A stretch of 64,000 bases of DNA from a virus: positions 1 through 64,000 of IMG/VR virus record IMGVR_UViG_3300028829_002484. One strand, written 5' to 3'. The notes beneath the pieces are model-generated. The model made no database searches and had not been told where the DNA came from. It saw only the letters and a program-made list of their open reading frames with translations. A program made the position numbers and the translations under genes. Numbering within the stretch: position 1 is the first letter of the stretch; every line of letters starts with the position of its first letter. Shown here one piece after another: positions 18,301 to 26,376 of this stretch.

Positions 18301-21300
18301 AACAGATATTGAATGTGCAATACCTTCTCCTGAAGTAGCACCAGTAGATGTTATACCAGTTCCACCAGTTAGAGTTCCCACATAATTACCAGTTGTATCA
18401 GTACCTAAAGCAACAGAATTTGCTTGTATGGTTGCTGCTCCACCAGCAGCTATTAAAATATCACCACTAACATTACCAAATATCTCATCTTCAAAATTAC
18501 TGAATGTTATTTTTTGTGAGCCATTGTCTGTTGCATCTACCATAGCCACAAAGTCTGCTTGAGCTATAGTTGTTTCTGTACCTAATTCATTTAAGTCTAA
18601 AGATAAGCTATGTGTTATACCTTCTCCTGAAGTAGCACCATTGGAATCAATTCCAGTACCACCAGTAATTGTTGCTACATAGTTTCCAGTAGTATGTGAT
18701 GATAAGGTAATTAAGTTATCTAGCGATGTAGCACCTGTACCACCCCTCGCAACACTAAGTGTACCAGATGTTCCATCAACTATCGGAAGTCCTGTTGCAT
18801 CTTGTAAATCAAATGCGGGAGTTGTGTCTGAAGCACCTAATGCTACAGTGATTCCACCAAAATTTACAGTCGAATTTGAAAGTGATGAGTTTGCTATATT
18901 TGATAAAGTATTATTACTCGCATTAATTGTTTTGTTTGTAAGTGTATCAGTTGTTGAAGTTCCCACTATATTTGTAGTACTTCCTACTGTACCAGCAACC
19001 CATCGGTTTTCACTAACATCGTATAGTAATGAACCTGTAGCGTTGCCACCACTTGTTTCTTTTACAAAAAGTCCGCCATCGTTAGCACCAGCATTTAGTT
19101 CTATAATTCTATCTGCAACATTTAATGTTGTAGAATCAATAATTGTCTCTGTACCAGATACAGTTAGATTACCTGAAATAACAACATTATCATCCATTGT
19201 GATTGTTCCACCAGCAGAATCTATTGTAAGGTTACCAGAAGATGTATCAATTTCATTATCGCCAGTAACACCTACTTTAATATTTCCTAATGTACCACCA
19301 GCAAATGTCGGTGAGTTTCCTGTTCCAACTGCCTGACCGATTGCTATATCATTAGCATTTACAGTAACACCAGTTCCAGCACCAACGGCAAAAGTTCTAT
19401 TTGAGGCTATTGTCCCACCACCAGTCAAACCATCACCAGCAGTTAGTGTTACGCTTGTGTGGTCTATATGTTCATTTGCTACAAAGCCACTTAAATCATC
19501 ATGAACTATTTCTCCATCATTTGTAGTTAGTGTATCACCTGTAAGTGTGATACCTGTACTAGCTGCTAAATTTGTATTTGCTGAAATATCAATGCTACTC
19601 AATGTTGATATACTTCCTAGTCCTAAAGTAGTCCTAGCATTACTCGCAGCAGCATCGTCAATTAGAGTTCTACCAAAAGCTGATATTGTTGTACTTGCTG
19701 GTAATGATAAAGTTTTTATATCTGCATCAACTTCAGAATCCATTAGAGCGCCAGCTGCTGTTACGTTTGCTGTATCTGTTACATCAGCACTACTCTCAAC
19801 TGAATCTAATTTTGTTTCTTGAGCGTCTGTCATCAGTCTTTTGTTAGTAGCGTCTGTAAAATTAGTAGTGGTAAATGATGGTGTTGCTCCACTAACAACT
19901 GATTGGTCTAATGCTTTTACATCAGTAATAGATGTTAGTTCAGAATCCATCAGAGCACCAGCAGATGTTACATTAGCAGTATCAGTTACATCAGCACTAG
20001 CTTCTATCGCATTTAATTTTGTATGGTCATCATCCGTAAAAACATTGGAATCAGTAGCCGCTTCAACTGCAGCTCTAATTTCTGCATTACTTTGGTCAGC
20101 AGTAGCACCAGCTTCTATACCTAAGTCACTTCTTACTTCGGCAGCTGTTCTACCCTCAACAGATGTTCCATCAATTTTTAAGAAATCATTATCAGCTACT
20201 ACAGAATTAGCAACTAAAACATTTCCGTTAGAAATACCAGAAGCTAGCCCTTTTACAAAAGATAAATTTGTAACTTCTGAATCCATTAGAGCACCAGCAC
20301 TTGTAACATTTGATGTATCGGTTACATCAGCATTACTTTCAACTGAGTCCAATTTGGTTTCTTGAGCATCTGTCATAAGCCTTTTGTTTGATGCGTCTGT
20401 AAAATTAGCAGTACCAAATGTAGGAGAAGCGCCACTAATTACTGATTGGTCTAAAGCCTTTACATCAGCAATAGAACTCAATTCAGAATCCATTAAAGCA
20501 CCAGCTGAAGTTACGTTAGCAGTATCAGTTACATCAGCACTACTTTCAACTGAGTCTAATTTAGTTTCTTGAGCATCTGTCATTAATCTCTTATTTGATG
20601 CGTCTGTAAAATTAGCAGTACCGAATGTTGGTGAAGCACCACTAACTACCGATTGGTCTAAAGCCTTTACATCAGCAATAGAACTTAGCTCAGAGTCCAT
20701 TAGAGCACCAGCAGCTGTAACATTTGCTGTATCTGTAACATCGGCACTCGCCTCTATGGCGTTTAGTTTTGTGTGGTCAGCATCAGTAAAGACATTAGAA
20801 TCACTAGCAGCTTCAACAGCAGTTCTAATCTCAGCATTAGTTTGGTCAGCAGTAGCATTTGTTTCAATAGTATCTAATTTTGTTTTATTAGCAGTTACTC
20901 TAGTACTAAATGAAGCACTTGGTGCTGTAAAAGAACCACTAATATTTGTTCTGAATGTAGAATCTGAAAAATCTATTCCTAAATTTTCAGAACCTTCATC
21001 CTTTAGTCCTGTTCCAGCAAAATCACTTACATCAATATCTAATGTTACCGAACTTCCTAAATCTACCTCTCCGCCTGTTTTTAATCCGTCACCAGCAGTA
21101 ACAGTAACAGAATCGTTTGCTAATTCTACATTTGCTACTCCACCATTTTTTATTGTAACAGCACCACTGGATACACTAAAGTTATCAGAACTAAATGAAG
21201 CAACACCTTTGTTACTTGTAGTAGCATCTTCACCAGAAAATGTAACTGTATCCGTAGCACTTACTGCTACATCTATTCCTTCTCCAGCAGCAAATGTTAA

Positions 21301-24300
21301 ATTATTACCATCAGCAATTGTTTGTGAAGTTGAACCATCTGTAATATTGAAACTACTCATCGATCCAGCAGAACCTGATAAGATACCCGCACCTAATGCT
21401 CTTATAGCTTCAGCTGATAGTGAACCACTAATATTTGATTTCAATGTAGAGTCTGTAAAGTCTACTGCTAATGTTCTTGTAGAAGCAATTGTTCCACCAC
21501 CAGTCAATCCAGTACCAGCAGTTATTGAAACTGAAGAGTGATCTACATGTTCGTTAGGAACAAATCCACTTAGATTATCGTGAACAATCTCACTATCTGT
21601 GGTTGTTATTTCATTAGCATTAGCAGTTATTCCAGTTCCACCAACGACATTCAATGTAACATCACCAGAACTACCACCACCAGTAAGTCCATCACCAGCA
21701 GTAACCGCCGTTATGTCTCCTGTTTCAGCTTCTTCGGTTGTAATACGAGCAGCTAATGATTGTGACAAAGAAGTAAATGAGCCTGTAATTCTAGCTGCAG
21801 ATAATGTATTGAAATATTGTGATGACCAAGAACCAGTTATATATCCACTAACAGTACTACTGAAAGTTCCACCAAATATTGAATTATTTAGTGTTGTTCC
21901 ATTTAGAGCACTATTTATTGTTGCTCCAGTAATTCTATGTACGTGATTTCCCTTAGCGAAGTCACCAACATTACCATCTGAAGCAACTGTTCCTATATCT
22001 TCAGGATCTGCGTTATATGCCTGTATTGCTGGAGCACCAAGAGTACCCGCAACTTGACTATCGTTTGTAAATGATTCTCTGTTTATAGATTGCCCGAAAC
22101 TAGCCAAGCCACTTCCACCTCTATACTCAATACCAGTAGAATCCATTTTGAAGAAACTATCTTCTGAATTATAAATTAATAAACCTTGGTCTGTAAGTTC
22201 TACTCTTCTTCTATTACTACGAACCGAAAAGTTATCCCAAGTAAGTTCTGTTTCAGGAAACTCTGCTGTAGCACTTCCCTTTACTGTCTTTTTAAATTTT
22301 TTCCCACTAAGTGAAGAATCTACAGTTCCTTTAGCACCGACAAACAATGGCTTTTCAATAGTAAATCCAGTATCATCATTTATAGAACCACTCAATCTAA
22401 CTTTTACAAAGGTGGCATCTGCTGGTAACTCAGCACTAGCACCAAAACTATTGTATTGTCCACTACCTAAAAAGTATTCTCCAAATCCATTTGAAGAAGT
22501 AAAGTTTGCTTGTGGTAAAAACGGAACATATGTAGAACCATTATAATATTCTAATCTAAAATACTGAGGACCTAATGCTCTGTCCTTTCCTCTACCACCA
22601 AATGATGAACTAAAACGAGCAACAGAACTAAATGAAAGTACATCGCCAGCTGTAAAAGATGAAGTTATAACCTGTGTTATTTCATATTGGTTGTTCGAAG
22701 CATAACTAGCAGCTCCAGCAGGTACAACCATATCAAGAGTATTGTCACCACTTACTGCTTTATCATCATCAGCAAATCCACTTCTATCAGTTAGACTAGC
22801 ACTAACCTTTCCAGTAAGAGCAAAAGACCAACTTGTGGCAGTTGCTACTACATTTCTACCAGCAGATATGGAATCATCCTCAAAACTTTTATTACCTATA
22901 TATTGTGCGCCACCACCAACAGTTGATAATGAACCAGATTTTACTTCTACTCTACTTGTACCACCACCATCTCTTACTCTAAATCCAGGCAAAGCACTAT
23001 CTAATTCTATTGAATTTTCAATATTTTTTAGTGAGCCGGAGCCTACTACAAATCCACCTATTTTACCACCAGTAAAAAGAACCTCTGAACCACTTACTTC
23101 TCCGCTTGGAGTAACTTGAAAATTAGAAGATGATATAAAGTATGTAGCACTAGAAGCACCATCTAAATTGAATGATGTTCCTTGTTGTAACTTAGTTCCA
23201 CTAATATCAAATCCAGCAATCTTACCACCAGTAAAGAGAACTTTAGAGCCTGTAATATCCCCACTCGCCTTTACATTAAAATTACTTGTAGATATAAATT
23301 TGTCATTACCAGTAGCAGAACCACTTATAAAAAAATTATCAGAAAATAAAGAAGCACTACTTATTTGAAATCCACCTATCATTCCACTACTAGCAGTTAT
23401 ACTTCCCTCAAATTGAGCGCCACTAGCAATAAGAATTCCATCTTTATCAACCATAAAGTTAGGACCAAATTTTACAAAAAAGTTATCAGGATTTTCTACT
23501 GTAGGAGAGAAATCTAAATAATATTCGTTTCGTAACTCAGGAAAAGCAGCTGAAGAATCACTACCTGGACCTTGGTCTGATTTGAATATAGTCGAGTTAT
23601 TAGCATCCATAGTAATATTACTACCACTAATTCTGCCATCGTCTATTGAAAAGTTTCCTAAAAATCCAGCCTCAGCAGTAATTGTACCACTCATAGTAAC
23701 ATTACCTTCAGGCGTTAGGTGAAAGTTACTCGAACTTATTTCCACATTTCCACCTGAACCACTTAGGAATTGTGTGGTAGTTTTTCCTACGAAAAATGAG
23801 TCAGCCCTAACATCAAATACTGATGGATTCGTTCTGAATTTTAAAGAACCACTTTTAGCAACTAATTCTAAACCAACACCAGCATAGTTTTCTCCACTAT
23901 CTGGTAAAACAGAACCACTGTAAATCATAAATCCAGCAGTTCCACCAAGTGAATCATTTGAAGCACTTGTAAATCCTTGATATCCTATAGAACGAATAAA
24001 GCCTGAGCCTTCTGCTCCATCTCCGCCTGTTTCAGGTAGCTTTGAATCCACTCCTCCAAAATGTATACCACTTCCAGTAGTATCCCCACCTAAAAACATA
24101 TCACCACTTTGAATATTATCGTTACCGCTTATTACTATATTACTTCCATCGAATACAGAGCCGGTATTGAATGCAATAGAATCAGCAATATTATTATTAG
24201 CATCATAAAACTCTACTAAAAATTCAAAAGTTTCGGGTCTTTTATGTTGATACTCTTTTGGCATTTCTTGTAAGAACTGAAATAGAGACGGGGAGAATCC

Positions 24301-26118
24301 AGTATCTTGAGATGGTTTTATAGACACATCAGATATGTACCAAGAACCATCAAGAACTCTAAATTGTAAAATAGCATCACCATCTTTATCAGCAGTAAAT
24401 TGATGTTTTACTAAACCAAAATCTTTTTCAGTATCATCACTACTATTCATTTCCAAGCTTCCCAACCTTCTACCATATTGAGCAGGTTCTTCTAATACAG
24501 TCTGAGATGTCTCATCAATGAATTGTTGATTTGTCTTTTGGTATGATGATGAACCTGAAATGTAGGGAAGCAATGTTGCTGTATTACTTATACCCTTTTT
24601 ACCACAAGCAATAAATGATATAGTATAATCTAAACCAGCAACCAAGTTAAATTTATAATCACTTTTTTGTTGAAACCTTAATTGATTACCAAAGGTATCT
24701 AAGCTTCCTGAAAGATAAACTGCGTCTAATAATACATCATTATCATATGTAAATACTTCAGATGTGCTTGATTGTGTACCATTCGTACCACCGAACTTTT
24801 CCCAATAATTAGTGATGTCTGCTATATTCTCAAAATATCCAGTTCTTATTCCCTCACCGATTGAAGTTTTATCCACTAACAACTCAGATGATTCTACTGG
24901 CATTTCTGCTAAAGTTTTGAAATCATCAAAAGAACCCTCACTTCTAACCATAACCTTTGCTTTATATACATCGCCTGAAAATACTCTGAGGTTGCTCAAT
25001 GTTACATCAGCATAAGATATGATGTTCGCAACATTATAAGATTGTGTTGGTTCGGCCTCAAATTCTATATGAGCAGTACCTTTGAATGGTAAGATTATTT
25101 CACTACTTTCTCTACCAACAGCAGGTACTGAAAATGGTTTTGAGACAAGTGATGTACTTGAATTTATTACTTCGTCTAAAGAACTTGTATGCTTGTTGGT
25201 TAGAGATGGAACTTCAATCCCATATTCTTTTAGTTGTTCATCACTATAAATACTAGTATCTATACTATCAAATACCAGCTTACCGCCTATATGTTTACTT
25301 AGAAATTTACCATCACTTTTATAGCTATATGGAAATTCTTCAGGAGAGCTTCTTTTAGAAATCTGACCAATTCGTCTACCAAATTTTGACTTTCGTTTTC
25401 CTTTTTTTGATTTTAGTTTTTTTCTTTGCTTTGTAATTTCTCTTGTTTTATCTACTGGTTTAAAATCTTCTAATATTTTATCTTGTTCAGCAATTGAACC
25501 TTGTGCTGGCTCGTTTTGTGATATCTCTTTGAATTCAAATCCATCGGTTGGTCTACCTTCTATTGTAAACGATGGTGTTGATATAGAGCTAGTAGTTTCG
25601 GTTCTAACTAATGTACCAAATCTTTTTTCAGCTATTGATATTTTAGGAGCATTCCAAAATCTAATAGGCTGTGTATTTACAGCAGCTGAATTTATTATGA
25701 CCTCACGAGTCAATCTAACATTATAAGCACCTTTGAACTCATCAGGTACTTCTTCGACATCACTAAATAATCCAAGATCAGTAGGTACAGAATCTAACTC
25801 ACCTACAATTATCAGATTAGCAACGCCAGGAGCAGTATCATCGTATATTTCTACTGTTATTCTTCTAGAAGTTCCTTCAAGATATTCTGATATAGGTTCT
25901 GAATAAATTGAGTTTCCTTCTGAATCAATGAAGTCTATAAGAATTTCTACACCATCCTTCATATAAGGACCTGTCTCTATAAGAAAAGAACTCTTTCCTT
26001 GTGGGAGACTCTCAGGCATATCAGTAATGATGATGTGTTGAGATTTATCTCTATCATCAATCAATACATCTAATTCATCTAATTCGTGGGGTTTGTTGTA
26101 TTTTTTAGTAATGCTCAT
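15322..26118 (-). CDS. Giant tail fibre / tail structural protein (3598 residues)
   Basis: One uninterrupted frame of 3598 residues encodes a fibrous virion protein. The N-terminal about 450 residues look globular and probably anchor it to the tail. Two long zones (about 790-1030 and 2770-3560) repeat modules such as 'GGF.ISS..L', 'AGWTI....I' and 'ISGSGDNIT'-like strands. The middle (about 1400-2700) repeats D-G-L-T-G-G-G-T-I-A-S modules and an ADVTDTANVT unit (annotated separately). There is almost no cysteine. The start ATG 26118 has a GGAAAA ribosome site and a TATTTATTA box upstream. No frameshift is seen. A long host-contact fibre is the likely role; the exact receptor function is unknown. 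Confidence 0.88.
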   Translation of the reverse strand: MSITKKYNKPHELDELDVLIDDRDKSQHIIITDMPESLPQGKSSFLIETGPYMKDGVEILIDFIDSEGNSIYSEPISEYLEGTSRRITVEIYDDTAPGVANLIIVGELDSVPTDLGLFSDVEEVPDEFKGAYNVRLTREVIINSAAVNTQPIRFWNAPKISIAEKRFGTLVRTETTSSISTPSFTIEGRPTDGFEFKEISQNEPAQGSIAEQDKILEDFKPVDKTREITKQRKKLKSKKGKRKSKFGRRIGQISKRSSPEEFPYSYKSDGKFLSKHIGGKLVFDSIDTSIYSDEQLKEYGIEVPSLTNKHTSSLDEVINSSTSLVSKPFSVPAVGRESSEIILPFKGTAHIEFEAEPTQSYNVANIISYADVTLSNLRVFSGDVYKAKVMVRSEGSFDDFKTLAEMPVESSELLVDKTSIGEGIRTGYFENIADITNYWEKFGGTNGTQSSTSEVFTYDNDVLLDAVYLSGSLDTFGNQLRFQQKSDYKFNLVAGLDYTISFIACGKKGISNTATLLPYISGSSSYQKTNQQFIDETSQTVLEEPAQYGRRLGSLEMNSSDDTEKDFGLVKHQFTADKDGDAILQFRVLDGSWYISDVSIKPSQDTGFSPSLFQFLQEMPKEYQHKRPETFEFLVEFYDANNNIADSIAFNTGSVFDGSNIVISGNDNIQSGDMFLGGDTTGSGIHFGGVDSKLPETGGDGAEGSGFIRSIGYQGFTSASNDSLGGTAGFMIYSGSVLPDSGENYAGVGLELVAKSGSLKFRTNPSVFDVRADSFFVGKTTTQFLSGSGGNVEISSSNFHLTPEGNVTMSGTITAEAGFLGNFSIDDGRISGSNITMDANNSTIFKSDQGPGSDSSAAFPELRNEYYLDFSPTVENPDNFFVKFGPNFMVDKDGILIASGAQFEGSITASSGMIGGFQISSASLFSDNFFISGSATGNDKFISTSNFNVKASGDITGSKVLFTGGKIAGFDISGTKLQQGTSFNLDGASSATYFISSSNFQVTPSGEVSGSEVLFTGGKIGGFVVGSGSLKNIENSIELDSALPGFRVRDGGGTSRVEVKSGSLSTVGGGAQYIGNKSFEDDSISAGRNVVATATSWSFALTGKVSASLTDRSGFADDDKAVSGDNTLDMVVPAGAASYASNNQYEITQVITSSFTAGDVLSFSSVARFSSSFGGRGKDRALGPQYFRLEYYNGSTYVPFLPQANFTSSNGFGEYFLGSGQYNSFGASAELPADATFVKVRLSGSINDDTGFTIEKPLFVGAKGTVDSSLSGKKFKKTVKGSATAEFPETELTWDNFSVRSNRRRVELTDQGLLIYNSEDSFFKMDSTGIEYRGGSGLASFGQSINRESFTNDSQVAGTLGAPAIQAYNADPEDIGTVASDGNVGDFAKGNHVHRITGATINSALNGTTLNNSIFGGTFSSTVSGYITGSWSSQYFNTLSAARITGSFTSLSQSLAARITTEEAETGDITAVTAGDGLTGGGSSGDVTLNVVGGTGITANANEITTTDSEIVHDNLSGFVPNEHVDHSSVSITAGTGLTGGGTIASTRTLAVDFTDSTLKSNISGSLSAEAIRALGAGILSGSAGSMSSFNITDGSTSQTIADGNNLTFAAGEGIDVAVSATDTVTFSGEDATTSNKGVASFSSDNFSVSSGAVTIKNGGVANVELANDSVTVTAGDGLKTGGEVDLGSSVTLDIDVSDFAGTGLKDEGSENLGIDFSDSTFRTNISGSFTAPSASFSTRVTANKTKLDTIETNATADQTNAEIRTAVEAASDSNVFTDADHTKLNAIEASADVTDTANVTAAGALMDSELSSIADVKALDQSVVSGASPTFGTANFTDASNKRLMTDAQETKLDSVESSADVTDTANVTSAGALMDSELSSIADVKALDQSVISGASPTFGTANFTDASNKRLMTDAQETKLDSVESNADVTDTSNVTSAGALMDSEVTNLSFVKGLASGISNGNVLVANSVVADNDFLKIDGTSVEGRTAAEVRSDLGIEAGATADQSNAEIRAAVEAATDSNVFTDDDHTKLNAIEASADVTDTANVTSAGALMDSELTSITDVKALDQSVVSGATPSFTTTNFTDATNKRLMTDAQETKLDSVESSADVTDTANVTAAGALMDSEVDADIKTLSLPASTTISAFGRTLIDDAAASNARTTLGLGSISTLSSIDISANTNLAASTGITLTGDTLTTNDGEIVHDDLSGFVANEHIDHTSVTLTAGDGLTGGGTIASNRTFAVGAGTGVTVNANDIAIGQAVGTGNSPTFAGGTLGNIKVGVTGDNEIDTSSGNLTIDSAGGTITMDDNVVISGNLTVSGTETIIDSTTLNVADRIIELNAGANDGGLFVKETSGGNATGSLLYDVSENRWVAGTVGSTTNIVGTSTTDTLTNKTINASNNTLSNIANSSLSNSTVNFGGITVALGASDTTPAFDLQDATGLPIVDGTSGTLSVARGGTGATSLDNLITLSSHTTGNYVATITGGTGIDSNGATSGEGITHSLSLDLNELGTETTIAQADFVAMVDATDNGSQKITFSNFEDEIFGNVSGDILIAAGGAATIQANSVALGTDTTGNYVGTLTGGTGITSTGATSGEGIAHSISVDYGSSSGTAVQGNATATFTGTSNEITVSNSSAQALGGNIAVTIGLPDSVTITDNLTVNDDITFGDGDTLGTSTFVSGITGDGFRVQDNGSNGTLLEVDNIVVRNTLRTHIFQKDVVKATNGILFVSDSGVVSGSSQSGGTVTFDNTKSATFSDDDILLFKDANDAGNINAVQFQINGSKSTSGDFDTYNVNNVTGDLDNINVGGTVARINGGTVTIDASSPNSPFIDVNSSSGSAVVRTGNLAGVSSTRFGTLSGFGLWASGSAYLEGAINATTGNIGGWGISNTAISSSDNGAGGVSNFIIDASTKRLTINDDTNDRIYIGEVDGGTTYGIKIFDNTGGTSPADSDILVELGEGGNTIAGWTISTAAITSPSDIITISSAAKRITINDGTRDRILLGEVTGSSTYGLKIFDGTGTLDDDLLVELGSVRNRIVGWDLVPGKLQYNDADGSIALDATNQRLAIYTGSINVAKPKVVVGNLPTTGTAKYGFGVFAGSGNADISDDTTYSVLITKDEARIAGWDLVPGQLKSGTVAKIDGNTATIALGTNAVSHTSATPQPSLFFVSASSDPIFFVGENFSYVNDVLTAGGWKIGNNVISSSTSADTDGVIIDSEAKVITVHGAVGKDSFSPGTATRNNVKVAFGQISSGIYGIKGFKDNGNTLFEISETQNIIAGWTINQGSISKNNVKLDSTTNAEGLYVKKSGFSDNSTAGAFIGLDSGTAKFNVGNADDSKFIKFDGANFTVDAGNFSLDSSGNVTATSVDLTGDITATAGNIGGFTITSGSIAATNFSLNPANKRISLGTGDDIFIADGDEGIQLGDPVFADAPFSVTKAGFLKAESARIGGTAGWQVGSNKLTSNAGNIALDANAGDIIVGTGSDIVRLSGTGDVRISAGHLTPASAPFQVSKEGAITATAGTIGGFGITNNAISSSATFKRGLELKPGEAIRGYGNTAHKTTGAVGKFTFGLGAIAPAAGADVPFNPLTAPAPGNISD
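19733..20865 (-). repeat. Imperfect tandem repeats inside the giant fibre gene
   Basis: In protein terms a unit of about 67 residues (A-D-V-T-D-T-A-N-V ... A-L-D-Q-S-V-V-S-G ... K-R-L-M-T-D-A-Q-E-T-K-L-D-S-V-E-S) starts five times between about residues 1750 and 2130. Two copies are shortened or joined to an N-A-E-I-R-x-A-V-E-A-A module that itself occurs twice. Copies differ by scattered synonymous and coding changes, so they are old duplications kept by selection or by recombination. They probably form beta-prism or coiled fibre segments whose number can change. Confidence 0.85.
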
Positions 26119-26199
26119 TCAGTTTTCCGATATAGTAATAAATATAAAATCTTAAAAAAATAGTATTTATTATATATACAAACTAAGGAGATTATCGGT
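26119..26199. promoter_or_regulatory. Divergent promoter region with two mirrored TATTTATTA boxes
   Basis: This 81-base gap separates the giant fibre gene (minus) from a small plus-strand gene. It holds a mirrored pair: TAATAAATA at 26136-26144 (reads TATTTATTA on the minus strand, toward the fibre gene) and TATTTATTA at 26164-26172 (toward the plus gene). An outer inverted repeat CCGATA (26127-26132) / TATCGG (26193-26198) encloses both. An AAGGAG site at 26185-26190 serves the plus gene. The outer repeat may be an operator for the ribbon-helix-helix protein. Promoter and operator roles are inferred. Confidence 0.6.
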
Positions 26200-26376
26200 A
26201 TGAAAAAGAAATATTCTTTTACTATAGAAGAATCACTAATGGAATGGCTTAGAGTCTATGCTAAAGGAGAAAGTACTAGTATGAGTGCTATTTTGAATCA
26301 GTATATACTAAGTCTAAAGCGTGGTGAAACTAAACCAAAAAATATAATGTATTCGTCTAGTCGAAATGCACGTTAG
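26200..26376 (+). CDS. Small ribbon-helix-helix (CopG/Arc-like) protein, likely DNA-binding regulator
   Basis: ATG 26200 follows an AAGGAG site by nine bases and encodes 58 residues, M-K-K-K-Y-S-F-T-I-E-E-S-L... The layout is that of ribbon-helix-helix repressors: one short basic beta-strand (KKKYSFTIE), a first helix (ESLMEWLRVYAKGE), the turn S-T-S-M-S, then a second helix (SAILNQYILSLKR). A short basic tail ends the protein. It is the only convincing plus-strand gene here and its last 20 bases overlap the end of the gp47/46 gene, which runs toward it. It could repress the fibre promoter it shares a gap with, or its own. Family and fold are inferred from pattern; the target is unknown. Confidence 0.75.
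   Translation: MKKKYSFTIEESLMEWLRVYAKGESTSMSAILNQYILSLKRGETKPKNIMYSSSRNAR

Noticed and set aside
19733-20865. Repeats that could look like a CRISPR array
   Set aside because: Repeats are about 200 bases long, imperfect, in frame inside a gene and lack short unique spacers.
15647-21946. Long plus-strand reading frames opposite the giant fibre gene (for example 15647-16270 and 20756-21541)
   Set aside because: They lie entirely antisense to a strongly coding, repetitive gene, have no ribosome sites, show Pro/Ser/Val-rich composition caused by reading complement codons, and resemble no family.
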